A stretch of 64,000 nt of DNA from Streptomyces sp. NBC_00576 (GCF_036345175.1 NZ_CP107780.1:9672001-9736000); one strand, 5' to 3'. Positions 26,234 to 41,200 are shown, counted from the stretch's first letter. A program made the numbers and translations. Notes: a model not told the origin generated them from the sequence alone.

Positions 26234-29200
26234 GTGGACGACAAGCGAAAGCTGCTGCTGAGCCTGCTGGCCCGGGCCTCCGCACCGGCCCCGGCGAGCG
26301 AGGGCGTGGCGATCGTCGGCGTCGCCGGCCGCTACCCGCTGGCCGAGACGGTCGGCGAGCTGTGGGAGAACCTGGCCGCGGGCCGGCACTGCGTCCGGGA
26401 GGTACCCGCCGACCGCTGGGACGCGGACGCGCACCACGATCCGAGCGGGGAACGCGGCGGCTACAGCAAGTGGGCCGGCTTCATCGACGATGTAGACAAG
26501 TTCGATCCGTTGTTCTTCCGGATCGCGCCTGCCGAAGCCGAAGCGATGGACCCCCAGGAGCGTCTGTTCCTCCAGACCGCGGCGGCGGCACTGGAGGACG
26601 CCGGCTACCCGGCGGCCCGGCTCGCGGCCCAGGGGCCGGTCGGGGTGTTCGCCGGAGTGATGAACAGCAACTACGAGTGGATGAGCGGGGAGGCCGGCGC
26701 GCTCGGCGTGCGGACCGACGCCCATTCCAACCACTGGTCGATAGCCAACCGGGTGTCCTACGTCTTCGACTTCACCGGGCCGAGCCTGGCCGTGGACACC
26801 GCCTGCTCGGCCTCGCTCACCGCGATCCACCTGGCTTGCGAGAGCATCAGGAGCGGCGAGTGTGCCGCCGCGATCGCGGGCGGGGTCAACCTGATCCTGC
26901 ACCCCATGCACCTGCGCACGCTGGCGCAGCGCGGCATGATCTCGCGTGGCGACCGGCTCAAGGCCTTCGGTGCGGACGCGGACGGCTTCGTCGACGGCGA
27001 GGGAGTGGGCGCCGTCCTGCTCAAGCCGCTGGCCGCGGCGGTCGCCGACGGGGACCGCGTCCTCGGCGTGATTCGCGGCTCGGCGGTCAACGCGAACGGG
27101 AAGACCGGCGGTTACACCGTGCCGAGCGCGGCCGCCCAGGCCGAGCTGATCCGCACGGCGCTGGGGCGCGCCGGGGTGGCGGCGGACACCATCGGCTACG
27201 TGGAGGCACACGGCACCGGGACCCCACTCGGTGACCCGATCGAGATCGCGGGCCTGGTCGATGCCTTCGGCGGGCGGATCGACCCGGCACGCCGCGCGGA
27301 ACAGCCGAACATCGTGGTCGGCTCGGTGAAGTCCAACATCGGCCACCTGGAGTCGGCGGCGGGTGTCGCGGGCCTGACCAAGGTGCTGATGCAGTTCCGG
27401 CACGGGAAGTTGGTGCCGTCGCTGCACTCGGCGCGCCGTAACCCGGAGATCGACTTCACCACCACGCCCTTCGAGGTGCAGCAGACTCTCAGCGCCTGGA
27501 CGAGGCTGGAACAGCCCGACACCGAGGGCGCCCCCGGCCCGCGGCTGCCGCTGCGCGCCCTCGTCAGCTCCTTCGGCGGAGGCGGCGCCAACGCCTGCGT
27601 GATCGTGGAGGAGCATCTGCCGGCCGGCCCGCCGGAGCCGGTGGACGACGGGACGGAACAGCTGCTGGTGCTCTCCGCCAAGAGCGAGGAGCGGCTGCGG
27701 GCCTACGCGTCCGACCTGGCCGCCTTCCTGCGGCGCGGCGCCGCCGAGGAGAGCGCGGTGTCCGTCGGCGCTGACGCGCTGGCGGACGCCCAGCGTCTCA
27801 GCCTCCGGCTGGCCGCCGAGACGGTCGGCGTGGAGCCGGAGTTCCTCGACCTCGGGACCGATCTGGCCGACTACGGGTTCGGCGTGGCGGAACGCGCCCG
27901 CTACCACGCGCTGCTGGCCGCGGAGCTGGGCATCGAGCTGCCTCCGGCGGCTGCGGCGGCGGACACCGCCGCGGCGGTGGCGCAGGCAGTGGCCGTCATC
28001 ACCCGGCCGCGCGCGGAGGCCGGCGACGAGGGGACGCTGCGGCTCGCCGACGTCGCCCACACCCTGCAGTCGGGCCGTACCGCCCACGAGTTCCGGCTGG
28101 CCCTGGCCGCCCGTTCGGCCACCGAGGCCGCCGGACTCCTGGAGGCGTACGCCGAGAGCGGCGCCACGGGCGGGGTCGCCACGGGGCGAGCTGCCCGCGC
28201 CCGAGTACCGCGCTCCGAGGACGAAACCGCCGACCTGGAGCAGGCGCTGACGCGGCGTGACCTGGTGGTGGTCGCCGAGCGCTGGGCGGCTGGGGACGAG
28301 ATCGACTGGTCGCGGGTCGTGCCCTCCGCCGCCCGCAGGATCGAGCTGCCCACCTACCCGTTCGCCCGCCGGCGCTACTGGATTCCCCAGCCGCCCGCCG
28401 TCGCCCCCCGGCAGCCCGACGCTCCCGCGCCGACGGCATCCGACGGGGACCTGCCGGACTTCTACCGGCCACTGTGGGTGCGTGCCCGGCCGCCGGCCGA
28501 GCCGGCCATGACGTCCGCGCTCCGCGCGGACCGGGTCGTCGCCCTGGTGACCGAGGCCTCGGTCTGGCTCGGTGAGGCGATCGCCGCCCGCCACCCGGAG
28601 TCCCGGGTGGAGCTGGTCCGGCTGGATCAGCTGTCCGTGGAGGACTGGCTCACCCGGACCGCCGGCGCCGGCCTGGTGTTCCATCTCGGCGGGGTGGGGC
28701 CCCGGGTGGCAGGGACCGGCGCGGGCCAGGCCGCGGACCAGATGCGGTACGGCTCGCTGTCTCTGTTCCACCTGCTGCGGACAGGGCGCGCCGACCGGGT
28801 GGCCGTGGTCACCAGCGATGTGTACGCGGTGGCCGGAAGCGCCGTGGAGAATCCGTTCTCCGCCGGTATGCACGGACTGCTCCAGGTAGGGCCGAAGGAA
28901 CGGCCCGGGCTCGAGGTGCTGGGAGTCGACTTCGCCGCGGCCGACGTGACCGGGGATGCCGGGGCCTGGGCCTTGGCGGACGCGATCCTGGCCGAGCCGC
29001 TCGACGGTACGGGCCGCACCGTGGCCCTGCGCGGCGGCATCCGCTATCTCCGCCGGCTCGGCAGGGTCGGCCTGCCCGAGGCCGGGCCGGTGTTCCGGGA
29101 CGACGGCGTCTACCTGCTGATCGGCGGCACCGGAGGTATCGCCCGCGAGCTGAGCACGCATCTGGCGCGGACCCACCGGTCCCGCCTGGTCTGGTTCAGC

Positions 29201-32200
29201 CGCGGCGAGCCGGGGCCCGAGCAGCAGGACACCATCGACGTGGTCCGGGCGCACGGAGGGGACGTCGCCCATGTCAGGGGCGACGCCTGCTCCGCCGAGG
29301 ACCTGGCCGCGGCGGTGGCCGAGGCCCACCGCCGGTTCGGCGCGCTGCACGGTGTCGTACACGCGGCCATGGTCTTCGACGACCACCCGCTCACCGAACT
29401 CGACGAGGCCGCCTTCACCTCGGTGACCAGGGTGAAGACCGAAGGCGCGGCCGCGCTGGCCGCGGCCGTCGCCGAGGAGCCGCTCGACTTCCTTGCCTTC
29501 TTCTCCTCGGCCGGCTCCTTCGGCGGCTTCGCCGGGAACGGCGCGTACATCTGTGCCTCGGCGACCGAGGACGCCTACGCACTGTTCCTGCGCGAGCGGC
29601 TGGCCTTCCCGGTCACCGTGATCAACCAGGGCTACTGGGGCCACGTCGGCTCCGGTGACAGGCCCGGCCTCGCGGAGATCTTCACCGGTCTGGGCATCAG
29701 CGCCTTCAGCGCCGCCGGGGGCATCGCCGCCGTGCGGCGCATCCTCGGCAGCGGCCTGCCGCAGGTCATGCCGATCCGGGCCAACCACCGCGCGCTGGAG
29801 GCCATGGGCCACGACCCGGCGTACGACGGCGAGGCGTTCGGCGGCGGCCACCCGCCCACGCTGGCGGATGCGGCCACGCGCCTGGACGCCGGGGCGGACA
29901 CCGATCCCGCCGCCGCCCGGGTGTCCGCCGGGTACGGGGAACTGGAGGCGGTCTCCGCGCCCATGCTCCTCGGCGTCTACCAGCGGATGGGAGTCTTCCG
30001 GCGCTCCGGCGAGCGCCACCACGCCGAGGAGCTGGGCGGCAGGCTCCGCGTCCTCGACAAGTACCGGCGGCTCCACGAGGCACTGCTCAACATCCTCGCC
30101 GGGGAGGGGTTCCTGACCCGTGACGGGGACCGGGTCGTCACCTCGGCCGCGGTCGACGCGGTGGACCAGGCGGAAGCGGCGCCGCGCTGGGAGGCGGAGT
30201 TCGACCGGATCGCCCGTGCGTACCCGGACATCGAGCCGACCGTCACCCTCAACCGGCTGTTCCTGCGGGAGTACCCGCGGATCCTGCGCGGAGAGGTGGG
30301 CGCCACCGAGATCATGTTCCCCGGCTCCTCCATGAAGCTCGTCCAGAACTTCTACAAGGGCAACCCGCTCACCGACTCCTTCAATCGCCATGTGCGCGAG
30401 ACCGTCCGGTGCTTCCTGGACGTCCGGCTGCCGCAACTGCCGGATGCCGGGACGATCCAGGTGGTGGAGCTCGGCGCCGGCACGGGTGCCACCAGTGAGT
30501 GGGTGCTGCCCGCGCTGGCCGACCACCCGGGACGTGTCGGCTACACGTTCACCGACATCTCACCGCGCTTCCTGGAGCACGGCCGCGAACGCTTCGCCAC
30601 CCGTTACCCCTTCGCCCGGTTCCAGGTGCTCAACCTGGAGCGCCGACTGGCCGAGCAGGACTTCTCACCGGCCTCGGCCGACCTGGTCCTGGCCACCAAC
30701 GTGGTGCACGCCACCAGCAATCTTCGGGCCACCCTGCGCAAGGCCAAGGCGCTGCTCAGGCCGGGCGGCTGGCTGGTGCTCAACGAACTGACCTCCGTAC
30801 GGCCGCTGCTCACCATCGGCGGCGGTCCGCTGGACGGCTGGTGGCTGTTCGACGACGCCGAACTGCGGCTGCCCGACTCGCCACTGGCCTCCCCGGAGAG
30901 CTGGACCAGACTGCTCCACGAGGAGGGCTACACACCGGTCAGGGCGCTCGGCGCCGAGGGTGCCGGCCTCGGCCAGACCGTGCTGGTCGCGGAGAGCGAC
31001 GGGGTGGTGCTGGGCGCGGTGCCGGCCACGGCACTCGGCAGTGTGAGCACCGCCGTGCCGACGGACGCCGCCGACGCGGTCGGCGACCGCCTCCGCGAGC
31101 TGGTGGAGCGGGTCCTCAAGCTGGACGAACGGATCGACCCGGACCGCCCACTGGCCGACTACGGCTTCGACTCGCTCAGCGGTATGAAGATCGTGTCCGC
31201 CGTGGACGAAGCCTTCGGTGTCACGGTGCCGCTCGGCGACTTCTTCGAACGTCCGACCCTGCGCGAGCTGTCCGCACATCTGGCCTCGAGCTGGCTCGCC
31301 GACGCAGCCGCACCCCCCACCGTCGCCGGAACCGCCCAAACCGCCGGAACCGCCGGAACCGCCGGAACCGCCGAAAGCACAGCACCTCCGGCGGCGCGGG
31401 CGGCGGAACTGGTTCTGCGTCCCCGCACCGACGCGGAGGCCGCCACCCACCAACTCTCGCAGGGGCAACGCGCGCTGTGGGTGATCGAGCAGATCGCGCC
31501 CGGCACCTACGCCTACAACCTGCCCCTTGCCCTCTGGCTCGACCGCGATCTCGACATCCTGGCCCTGCGCGTGGTCCTGCAGGACCTGCTCGACCGACAC
31601 GAGGAACTCCGCGCGAGTGTCCGTACCGATGCGGACGGACCACTGGTACGCATCGCCACCGAGCCCGAACTGCCGTTCCAGCAGGTCTTCCTCACCTCCG
31701 TGGCCGAGGACGACCTCCGCGACCGGATGCGCGCCGACCTGAGGCACCCCTTCGACCTCGCCGAGGGCCCGCTGGTGCGCGCCACGCTGTACACCCTCGG
31801 CGACGGCCGCCATGCGCTGCTCCTGACCTTCCACCACCTGGTGTTCGACGGGGAGTCCATCGCCCTGCTGCTGGCCGGGCTGGAGCGCGGATACCGCACG
31901 GTCCGTGAGGGTCACCCACTGCCCTCCGAGCGGCCCGCCCGCGGCTACGCCGACTTCACGGCCTGGCAGCGCGAACTGCTCGCGGGCCCCCAGGGCCGGC
32001 GCCTGCGCGCGTACTGGGTCGAACGGCTCCGGGGCCGGAACACCACCGTGCCCCTGCCGCTGGACCGCCCACGCCCGCCCGTACCCGGCTTCCGGGGCGC
32101 GAGTGTGGACGGGCGTATCCCGGCGGTGGTGGCCGAACGGGCTCGCGCCCTCGCCTCGGCGGAGCGGACGTCGCTGTTCGGTGTCATGCTCGCGGGCTGG

Positions 32201-35200
32201 TTCGCTCTGCTGCACCGCTACAGCGACCAGGATGACATCGCGGTCGGCACGCCGACCGCGGGCCGCCCGCCCAGCGGCTACGAGGACGTGCTCGGCTACT
32301 TCATGAACATGGTGGTGCTGGCCGAGCGGGTCGACGGTCGGGAGGCCTTCCGCGCCTTGGCCCGCCGGGTCCACCGAACGGTTCTGGACGCCCTGGAGCA
32401 CAGCGCGTACCCGCTCATCACCCTCGCCGAGGAGCTGAGACGCGAGGACCCCGCCTCCTCGGCCGCGCCGTTCAACGTGGCCTTCTACTTCCAGAACTGG
32501 ACGCGCGGTGTCGGCGACGGCTCCGTGGTGCTCGGCCCGGTCGAGGGCGTCCACCAGGAGGGCGAGTTCGACCTGACCCTGGAGGTGGTGGAGGAGACCG
32601 AGGGCTGCCGCTACTCCCTCAAATACGACCCCGACCTGTTCGACGCCGCCACGGTGGAGCGTCTCGGAGCCCACTTCGCTCTCCTCCTCGCCGCCGCAGT
32701 GGACCTGCCCGACACCGCGGTCGGCGACCTGGATCTCCTGACCGCGGACGAACGGGCGGCGCTGGCTCCGCCCGCAGCCGCGGACTACCCCGCAGACACC
32801 CTTGTCTGGGAGCTGGTCAGGCGTCAGGCCGACGCGCGCCCGGAGGCGGTGGCCGTCCGCCACCAGGGCACCGAGCTGACGTACCGCCGGCTGACGGAGC
32901 GGGTGGAGGCCCTCGCGGCCCGCCTCCGCGCCGCCGGGGTCGGCCGCGGCCGCACCGTCGGCGTCCTGCTCCCGCGCGACGCCGGCCTTCCGGTGGCCCT
33001 GCTCGCCGTACAGGCCGCCGGAGGGGCGTACGTCCCGCTCGACCCCTCGTACCCGGAGCAGCGGCTCGCCTACATGGCCGAGGACGCCGGGCTGCATCTG
33101 ATGCTCACCCACTCCGCCGTGCACAGCGCCTACGGTGCGGTGCCCCGGCTGCTCGTCGACGGCGACGAGGGACCGCCCGCCGCCCCCTCGCCCGGCCCCG
33201 CCGGGCCGTCGGACACCGCGTACCTCATCTACACCTCCGGCTCGACCGGCCGGCCCAAAGGCGTCCAGGTCCCGCACCGCGCGCTCACGAATTTCCTGTG
33301 GTCGATGGCGCGCGAGCCCGGCTTCGGACCGGGAGACACGCTGCTGGCCCTGACCACGGTCTGCTTCGACATCTCTGCCCTGGAGCTGTATCTGCCGTTG
33401 ATCACCGGCGGCACGGTGGAGGTGCTGGAGACGGAGACGGCCCGTGACGGACTGCGCCTGCGGGAGGCGGTCGAGCGCGGCACGGCCACGGTGATCCAGG
33501 CCACCCCGGCGACCTGGAGCATGCTGCTCGCCGCCGGGTGGCAAGGCGATCCCGGCCTCACCGTGCTGTGCGGCGGCGAGGCCCTGCCCGGTGACACGGC
33601 GCAGGCGCTGCTCGCCGGCAACCGCGAGGTGTGGAATCTCTACGGCCCCACCGAGACCACGGTCTGGTCGGCGGCGAGCCGACTCCGCAAGGACGAGCGG
33701 GTCACCATCGGCACCCCGATCGCCAACACCCGGCTGTACGTGCTGGACAGCACCCGCAGGCCTGTCCTGACCGGCGTGGCCGGCGAGCTCCACATCGGTG
33801 GGCACGGGGTGGCCGAAGGCTATCTGCACCGCCCCGAGCTGACCGCCGAGCGTTTTCTGCCCGACCCGTTCGCGGCCGAGCCGGGCGCACGGATGTACCG
33901 CACGGGTGACCTGGCGCGCCGGCTCACCGACGGGCGGATCGAGTACCTGGGACGGATCGACTCCCAGGTCAAGGTGCGCGGCTTCCGCGTGGAACTGGAG
34001 GAGATCGAGGCGACCCTGCGCCGACTGGCCGGTGTCCGCGAGGCCGTCGTGGTGGCCCGCGGGCAGGGCGTCGGTCACTCGCTGCTCGCCTGCTATCTGC
34101 TCGACGACGGAGCCGCCGAACCGACCAGGGAGCAGTTGGCGGCCTGGCTGCCGGACCACATGGTCCCGGACGCGCTGATCCGGGTGACCGGCTTCCCACG
34201 CACGCTCAACGAGAAAGTGGACCGGGCCACGCTCGCCGCGCTGCCCCCGGCCGAGCTGCGGTCCCGCTACGGTCCCGCCACGACCGGCCTGCCGCAAGCC
34301 CCGGCCGGGCCGACGGGCCACGTCGAGGCGCTGGTGGCCGAGCTGGCAGGGATGGTGGCCGGCCTGACAGGGCTGCGTCCCGAGGACATAGAGCCGCGCG
34401 TCCCGCTGGGCGAGGCGGGCATGAACTCGGTCGGTTTCACCGCGCTCAGCACGGAGTTGCGCAAGTCCTACGGCATCGAGGTGTACCCCACGCTGTTCTA
34501 CCGGCGGGGCACCCTGCTCGCGCTGGCCGAGCACCTGTGGGAGCACCACTCCGCCGAACTGGGCACGCGCTTCGGTGCGCCCAGTTCGGCGCCTGCACCA
34601 TCCCCGGCGCCTGCACCATCCCCGGCGCCTGCGCCATCCCCGGCGCTTGCGGCAGCCCCCGCCCCGGCGCTTGCGCCCGCCCCGGCGCCTGCGGCAGCTC
34701 CAGTGCCCGCCCCGGCGCTTGCGCCCGCCCCGGTGCCTGCGCCATCCCCGGTGCCTGCGGCAGCCCCCGCCCCCGCGTCCGCGGTCGCCCCGGCGTCCGC
34801 CGTCGTGGGGCAGGCTGTCGTGGGGCAGGTCGACGGAGCACCGGACGGGCAGCGGCGTGGCGGTGACATCGCGGTCCTCGGCATGGCTGGGCGTCTTCCG
34901 GGCTCGGCCGATCTCAAGGAGTTCTGGGATCACCTCGCCGCCGGGGACGACCTGGTCCTGGAGATCCCGGCCGACCGCTGGGACTGGCGCGAGCAGGCCC
35001 GATCCCGGTCGCGCTGGGGCGGCTTCGCCCCCGACGTGGACCGCTTCGACGCCGCGTTCTTCGGGATCTCCCCGCGCGAGGCGGAACTGATGGACCCCCA
35101 GCAGCGCCTGATGCTGGAGGTGGTCTGGTCGGCCGTCGAGGACGCCGGCTACCGCCCGTCCGAGCTGGCCGGAAAACGCGTCGGCGTGTTCGTCGCGGTC

Positions 35201-38200
35201 ACCAACTCCGACTACCTGGAGGTGCAGCGGGCCGCCGGACGCGGCACCGAGGGCCACACCCTCACCGGTGCGGCCCTGTCGATCATCCCCAACCGGATCT
35301 CCTACCTGCTGGACCTGCGCGGCCCCAGCATCGCCGTGGACACGGCCTGTTCCGGTTCCCTCACCGCCGTCCACCAGGCCTGCGCCGCGCTGCGCGACGG
35401 CACCTGCGACCTGGCGATCGCCGGCGGGGTCAGCCTCATGCTCTCGCCGACCGTGTACGAGGCGCTGAGCCAGGGGGAGATGCTCAGCCCCGACGGCCGC
35501 TGCAAGGCCTTCGACAGCCGGGCCGACGGCTATGTCCGGGGCGAGGGCGCCGGCGCGGTGCTGCTCAAGCGCAACGACCGGGCGGAGCACGACGGTGACG
35601 CACCGCACGCGGTGATCAGGGCGGTCGCGATCAACCACGGCGGCCGGACCACCTCGCTCACCGCCCCCAACCCGGACGCCCAGGCCGAACTGCTGGTCGA
35701 GGCCTACCGCGCCGCCGACGTGGCGCCGGAGACCGTCGGTTACATCGAGGCGCACGGCACCGGCACCGCGCTGGGCGACCCGATCGAGACCGCAGGCCTC
35801 AGCAGCGCCTTTCGCCGGCTGCGCGCGGAGCGCGGCACGGAAGCGGCTCCCGGCTGCGCCCTCGGGTCGGTCAAGACCAACATCGGCCACCTGGAAGCCG
35901 CCGCGGGCATCGCTGGCCTGTTCAAGGTCGTGCTCGCGCTCCGGCACGGCACCATCCCGGCCAGCCTGCACTTCCAGGAGCGCAACCCGCACCTGGAACT
36001 CGACGGCGGGCCGTTCGAGATCGCCGCGACCGCCCGACCCTGGCCGCGCCCGCGTGACGCCTCCGGAAGGGAACTGCCTCGTCGCGGAGGGGTCAGCTCG
36101 TTCGGCTTCGGCGGAGCGGGCGCGCACATCGTCCTGGAGGAACCGAACATGCCGGACATCCGCGAGGAGCCTGCGGAAGAGCAACTGTTCGTGCTCTCCG
36201 CCCGCGACCCCGAGGCGCTGCGGCGCTCCACCCAGCGGCTCGCCGACCACCTTCAGGAACGGGAGGTCCCGCCGGGAGACCTCGCGTACACCCTGCAGGT
36301 GGGCCGGGAGCCGATGGCCCACCGGCTCGCCGTGGTCGCCGACGGCACCGCCGGGCTGCGTGCCGAACTGGCCGCGTACCTCGCCGGCCACCCGTCAGCG
36401 GTGCGCACCGGCCGGGCCGAACGGCGTCCTGCCCCGCGTGCCGTCACCGCGCCCGTGGACCTGACCGTCGTAGCGACCGACTGGCTGGAGGGCGCCGAGG
36501 TCGACTGGGCGGTCCTGCACGGGGACGTCACCCGCCGCCGGGTGCATCTGCCCTCCTACCCGTTCGCGAGGACCAGGCACTGGGTGGCCCCGGTACCGGC
36601 CCCGGCGGTGACCGAGCCGCGGACTGCCCGGCTCCACCCGACCCTGCTGGACGCCGAGGTGCCTTCCTCGGGCGGGCAGACCTTCGCCAAGACGCTCACA
36701 GGGGAGGAGTTCTTCCTGCGGGACCACATCGTCGGAGGCGAGCGGGTGCTGCCCGGCGTGGCATACCTGGAGATGGCCCGACTGGCCGGCGAACTGGCCT
36801 TCGACGGCATCCCTGTCCGCGGTGTCGAGGGACTGGTGTGGGCCGCTCCGGTCCGTCTCCCGGCCGGCACGGACGAGTACCGGCTCGCGGTACGGGTCAC
36901 CCGCGGCCCCGCCGGAGCCTCCTTCGAGGTGCTCGGCGCCGGGGACAGCCCCCAGGTACACGCCCACGGCACCCTGCTGTACGGCGAGCCCGGCGCCCGC
37001 CCCGCCCGGTTCGACCTGGCGGACGTGCGCTCGCGCTGCCCACGGGTCCACGACGACGCCACGACGTACGAGACCTTCTCCAGGCTCGGCTTCGACTACG
37101 GTCCGGGCTTCCGGGTGATCGAGGAAATCGCCGAGGGGGAGCACGAGGCGCTGGCGACCCTGCGGCTTCCCGCCGAACATCGCGCGCAGGCGGGTGCGTA
37201 TGTGTTCCACCCGTCGCTGCTCGACGCGGCCCTGCAGACGGCGGGCAGGCTCGCGCCCGGCGCGGGCGACCCCACGAGCCCGGTGCCGTACCTGCCCTTC
37301 TCGCTGGGCTCGGTCCGGCTGTACGCCGAACTGCCGGAGCGGGTGTACGCCTACGCCACCCCGTCGGCGCGTCCGGTCCCGGCCGGAACGCTCCTCTTCG
37401 ACGTCGCGCTGCTGGACCCGGCCGGCGAGGTGGTCGCCGTGATCGACGCCTTCACGCTCCGAGCGGTGCCGACGGCGGACACGGTGCCCGCGTTCGACAT
37501 GGTGGCCGCGTTCGAACCGGTCTGGCAGCCCGCCCCGCCTGCCCCGCACGGGCTGGAGGGGACGGTTCTGCTGCTGGACGCCGGCTCCCAGGGACCCGCG
37601 GTGAGCGCCGCACTGACGGCGGCGGGCGTGACCTGCCGGCGCATCGAACTGGGCGCCGGCTTCGACGCCGAGGCGGCAGTCCGCGCCAGGCAGCCCGGAC
37701 CCGTACAGGTGGTGCACCTCGCCGACGAGCACGCTGGGCTCGAGGACGCGGTGGAGCACGGCTTCCACGCCGCCATGGCGTTCCTCCAGGCCTGGCAGCG
37801 GAGGCAGGGCGGCGCGCTGCGCTACCTGTACGCGTACCGGGAGTCGGCCGCCTCGCCGGCGCACCCCGCAATGGCCGCGTTCGCTCGCTCGGCGCGTCTG
37901 GAACACCCGTCGGTCGACTTCGGCGTGCTGGCCGTGGCGGTCGGCTCCCTCCCCGACGCGGTGGTCGCCGAACTCCGCGCCGATGGCCTGCCCGAGGTGC
38001 GGACCGCAGCGGAGGGCAGGACCCGCCGCTCCTGGCGCCAGGTGGCCCTGCCGGCTGCCACGGGGTCCGCGTTCCTCGGCTCGGGCGCCCATGTGATCAC
38101 CGGCGGCACCGGTGCTCTGGGCCTGCTGCTCGCGGAGCACATCGCCGCCGTACGGCGCGCCGCGGGAGTGTCCGGCGGCGGGATCGTGCTCGCCACCCGG

Positions 38201-41200
38201 AATGCTCCCGGCCCCGAGGCACGCGCCCGGATCGAGGCCGCCGGCGCCCGCGTGGTGCGGGCCGATGTCACCGACGCCGCGCAGGTGCGCGCACTGCTCG
38301 CCGACGCCCGGCGGGACCACGGGTCCCTCAGCGGTGTCCTGCACGCCGCCGGAGTGCTCAGAGACGGACTGCTCAGGCGCAAGGACCGGGTGGACGCGGA
38401 CGCCGTCCTGGCCGCCAAGGTGCGCGGGACGGCGCTGCTGGACGAGGCGACCCGCGACGATCCGCTGGACTACTTCGTGGCCTTCTCCTCCGCGGCCGCG
38501 GCGTTCGGCAACATGGGCCAGACCGACTACGCCTTCGCCAACGCGTTCCTCGACCACTTCGCCGAACGGCGGGAGCACCAACGCCGCCAGGGGGAGCGGC
38601 AGGGCCGCACGCTCGCCGCCGCCTGGCCGGTCTGGGCCGAGGGCGGCATGCGGATCGCCGCCGCGGCCGAGGAGGACATGCGCCGTGTGCTCGGCATGCG
38701 TCCGGTGCGTACCGGACAGGCGCTGGAAGCACTGGAGCGCGCGCTGGCCGGCACCGCGCCGAGGCTGCTGCTCGCCCCGGGCGACCGGGCGCGCGTACTG
38801 GCCGCTCTCGACGGTGGCCCGGCGCTTCCCGGGACAGGCCCCGCCACGGTCACCGCCGCCGCACCGCGGCCCTCGGCCGACGCGCGGGCGCAGGCGGAGC
38901 AACTGGTGGTGCGGCTGCTGGCAGAGGAGCTGAAGCTCCCCGAGGCGGAGATCGCCGTCATGGAGCCCTTCGACCACCAGGGCGTGGACTCGCTGATCAC
39001 CATGAGTCTGGTGAGGCGGCTCGAAGAGCACCTCGGACCGCTGTCGAAAACCCTGCTGTTCGAATATGTGACGGTCCATGAGCTGGCGGACCATCTGGCC
39101 ACGGCGCACCCCGACGCGTTCACCGCGCCCGTCCCTCGACCTGCGGAGGTTTCGCCGGCCGAGCAGCCCACTGCGGTCACCCCCGTCCGGCCCGCCACCG
39201 GCGGCGACGACATCGCGATCATCGGCGTCGCGGGCCGCTATCCGCAGGCCGACGACGTGGACGAGTTCTGGCGCAATCTGCGGGCCGGCCGGGACAGCGT
39301 CGAGGAGGTACCGGGGGACCGCTGGGACCACGGCAGGTTCTACGACGCGGACAGGTCCGTCTCCGGGAAGACCTACGGAAAATGGGGCGGTTTCGTCCGC
39401 GGCGCCGACCGCTTCGACCCGCTGTTCTTCCGTATGTCGCAGCTCGAGGCCGAGCACATCGACCCCCAGGAACGGGTGTTCCTGGAGACCGTCTGGCACC
39501 TGCTGGAGGACGCCGGCTACACCCGTGAGCGGCTGCGCGGCGCCCGCACCGGTGTGTTCGTGGGCATGATGTACGGCCACTACCAGCTGTACGGCGTGCG
39601 GGAGGCGCTGCACGGCACGGGCTTCGCCACCTCGTCGTCGTACGCCTCGGTGGCCAACCGGGTGTCGTACTTCTTCGACTTCAGCGGGCCCAGTGTCGCC
39701 CTGGACACCATGTGCTCCTCCTCGCTGGTCACCATCCACCAGGCGTGCCTGGCCATCCGCGCCGGCGACTGCGAGGTCGCGGTCGCCGGCGGCGTCAACA
39801 TCTCCAGCCACCCGGTGAAGTTCCTGCAGCTCGCGCAGCGCGGCTTTCTCTCCGAGGACGGCCGCTGCCGCAGCTTCGGCGAGGGCGGCACCGGGTACGT
39901 CCCGGCCGAGGGCTCCGGCGCGGTCCTGCTCAAGCGGCTCGATGCGGCGCTGGCCGACGGGGACCGGATTCTTGCCGTGGTCAGGGCCTCCGCCGTCAAC
40001 CACGGCGGGGCGGGCAAGGGATTCAGCGTGCCCAACCCGAGAGCGCAGGGCGAACTCGTCCGGGCCGCGCTCGACCGGGCAGGACTGCGCCCCGCCGACC
40101 TGGACTACCTGGAGGCGCACGGCACCGGTACCGCGCTCGGTGACCCGATCGAGGTCACCGGCATGCTGCGGGCCTTCCAGGACGACCTGCCGGAGCGGCT
40201 GCCGATCGGCTCGGTGAAGTCCGCGATCGGGCACGCCGAGTCGGCGGCCGGGATCGCGGCGATCACGAAGGTACTGCTGCAGATGCGCCACGGCGAGCTG
40301 GCTCCCTCGCTGCACGCGGACCGGATCAACCCGAACATCGACTTCGGGGCGACCCCGTTCCGGGTCCAGCGTGAACTCGCGCCGTGGCCACGGCGTGTCC
40401 TCGCGGGCGGCACGGTGGGCCCCAGGACCGCGGGGGTGAGCTCCTTCGGCGCGGGCGGCACCAACGCGCACATCATCCTGCAGGAACACCTCGGCGAGCC
40501 GGAGACGCGGATCCCCGCCACCGGTCCGCAGCTGGCCGTGTTCTCCGCCCGGGACACCGACCGCCTGGCCGCCCAGGCCCGCCGCCTCGCGGCACATCTG
40601 CGGGCCGAGGGCGCCGAGTCGGCGTCGGAGGAGGTCGCGTGGACCCTGCAGTGGGGCCGCGAGGCCATGGAAAACCGGCTCGCGGTGCTCTTCCACGATC
40701 TTCCCGAACTGGCCGCGCGTCTGGACGAGTTCGTCGCGGGCGGCAGGCCGGCCGAAAGCTGGACCGGGGTGGTCGACCTGCGCCGGCCGGCCGCGGACCA
40801 GGTGCTGTCGGCCGACCCCGCGGCCTGCGCTGTCGCCTGGACCTCGGGCCGGCAAGTGGACTGGTCGGCACTGCACCCCGGCGGCAGGCCCGCCCGGGTG
40901 GCGTTGCCCGGCTATCCCTTCGGCGGAGACCGGATCCGGCTGGCGGCGGCGGACGCCGAACTGGCCACCCCGGCGGTCGGCGGAGCCGTCGAAGGACTGC
41001 TGCTGACCAGGCACCGGGTCCCCGCCGAGCCCGTGGGCCACGGCGTTCCGCCCGGCCGGACCGCCATCCTGGCCGCGCCCGGAACCGAGGCGACGGCCGC
41101 CCGGCTCGCCGCGGTACTGCCCGCCGCCGAGGTGCTCGCCCCTGATCAGCTCGCGGTCGACCTGGCCGGCCCCGACACTCGCTGGGAACGCTTCGACGCC

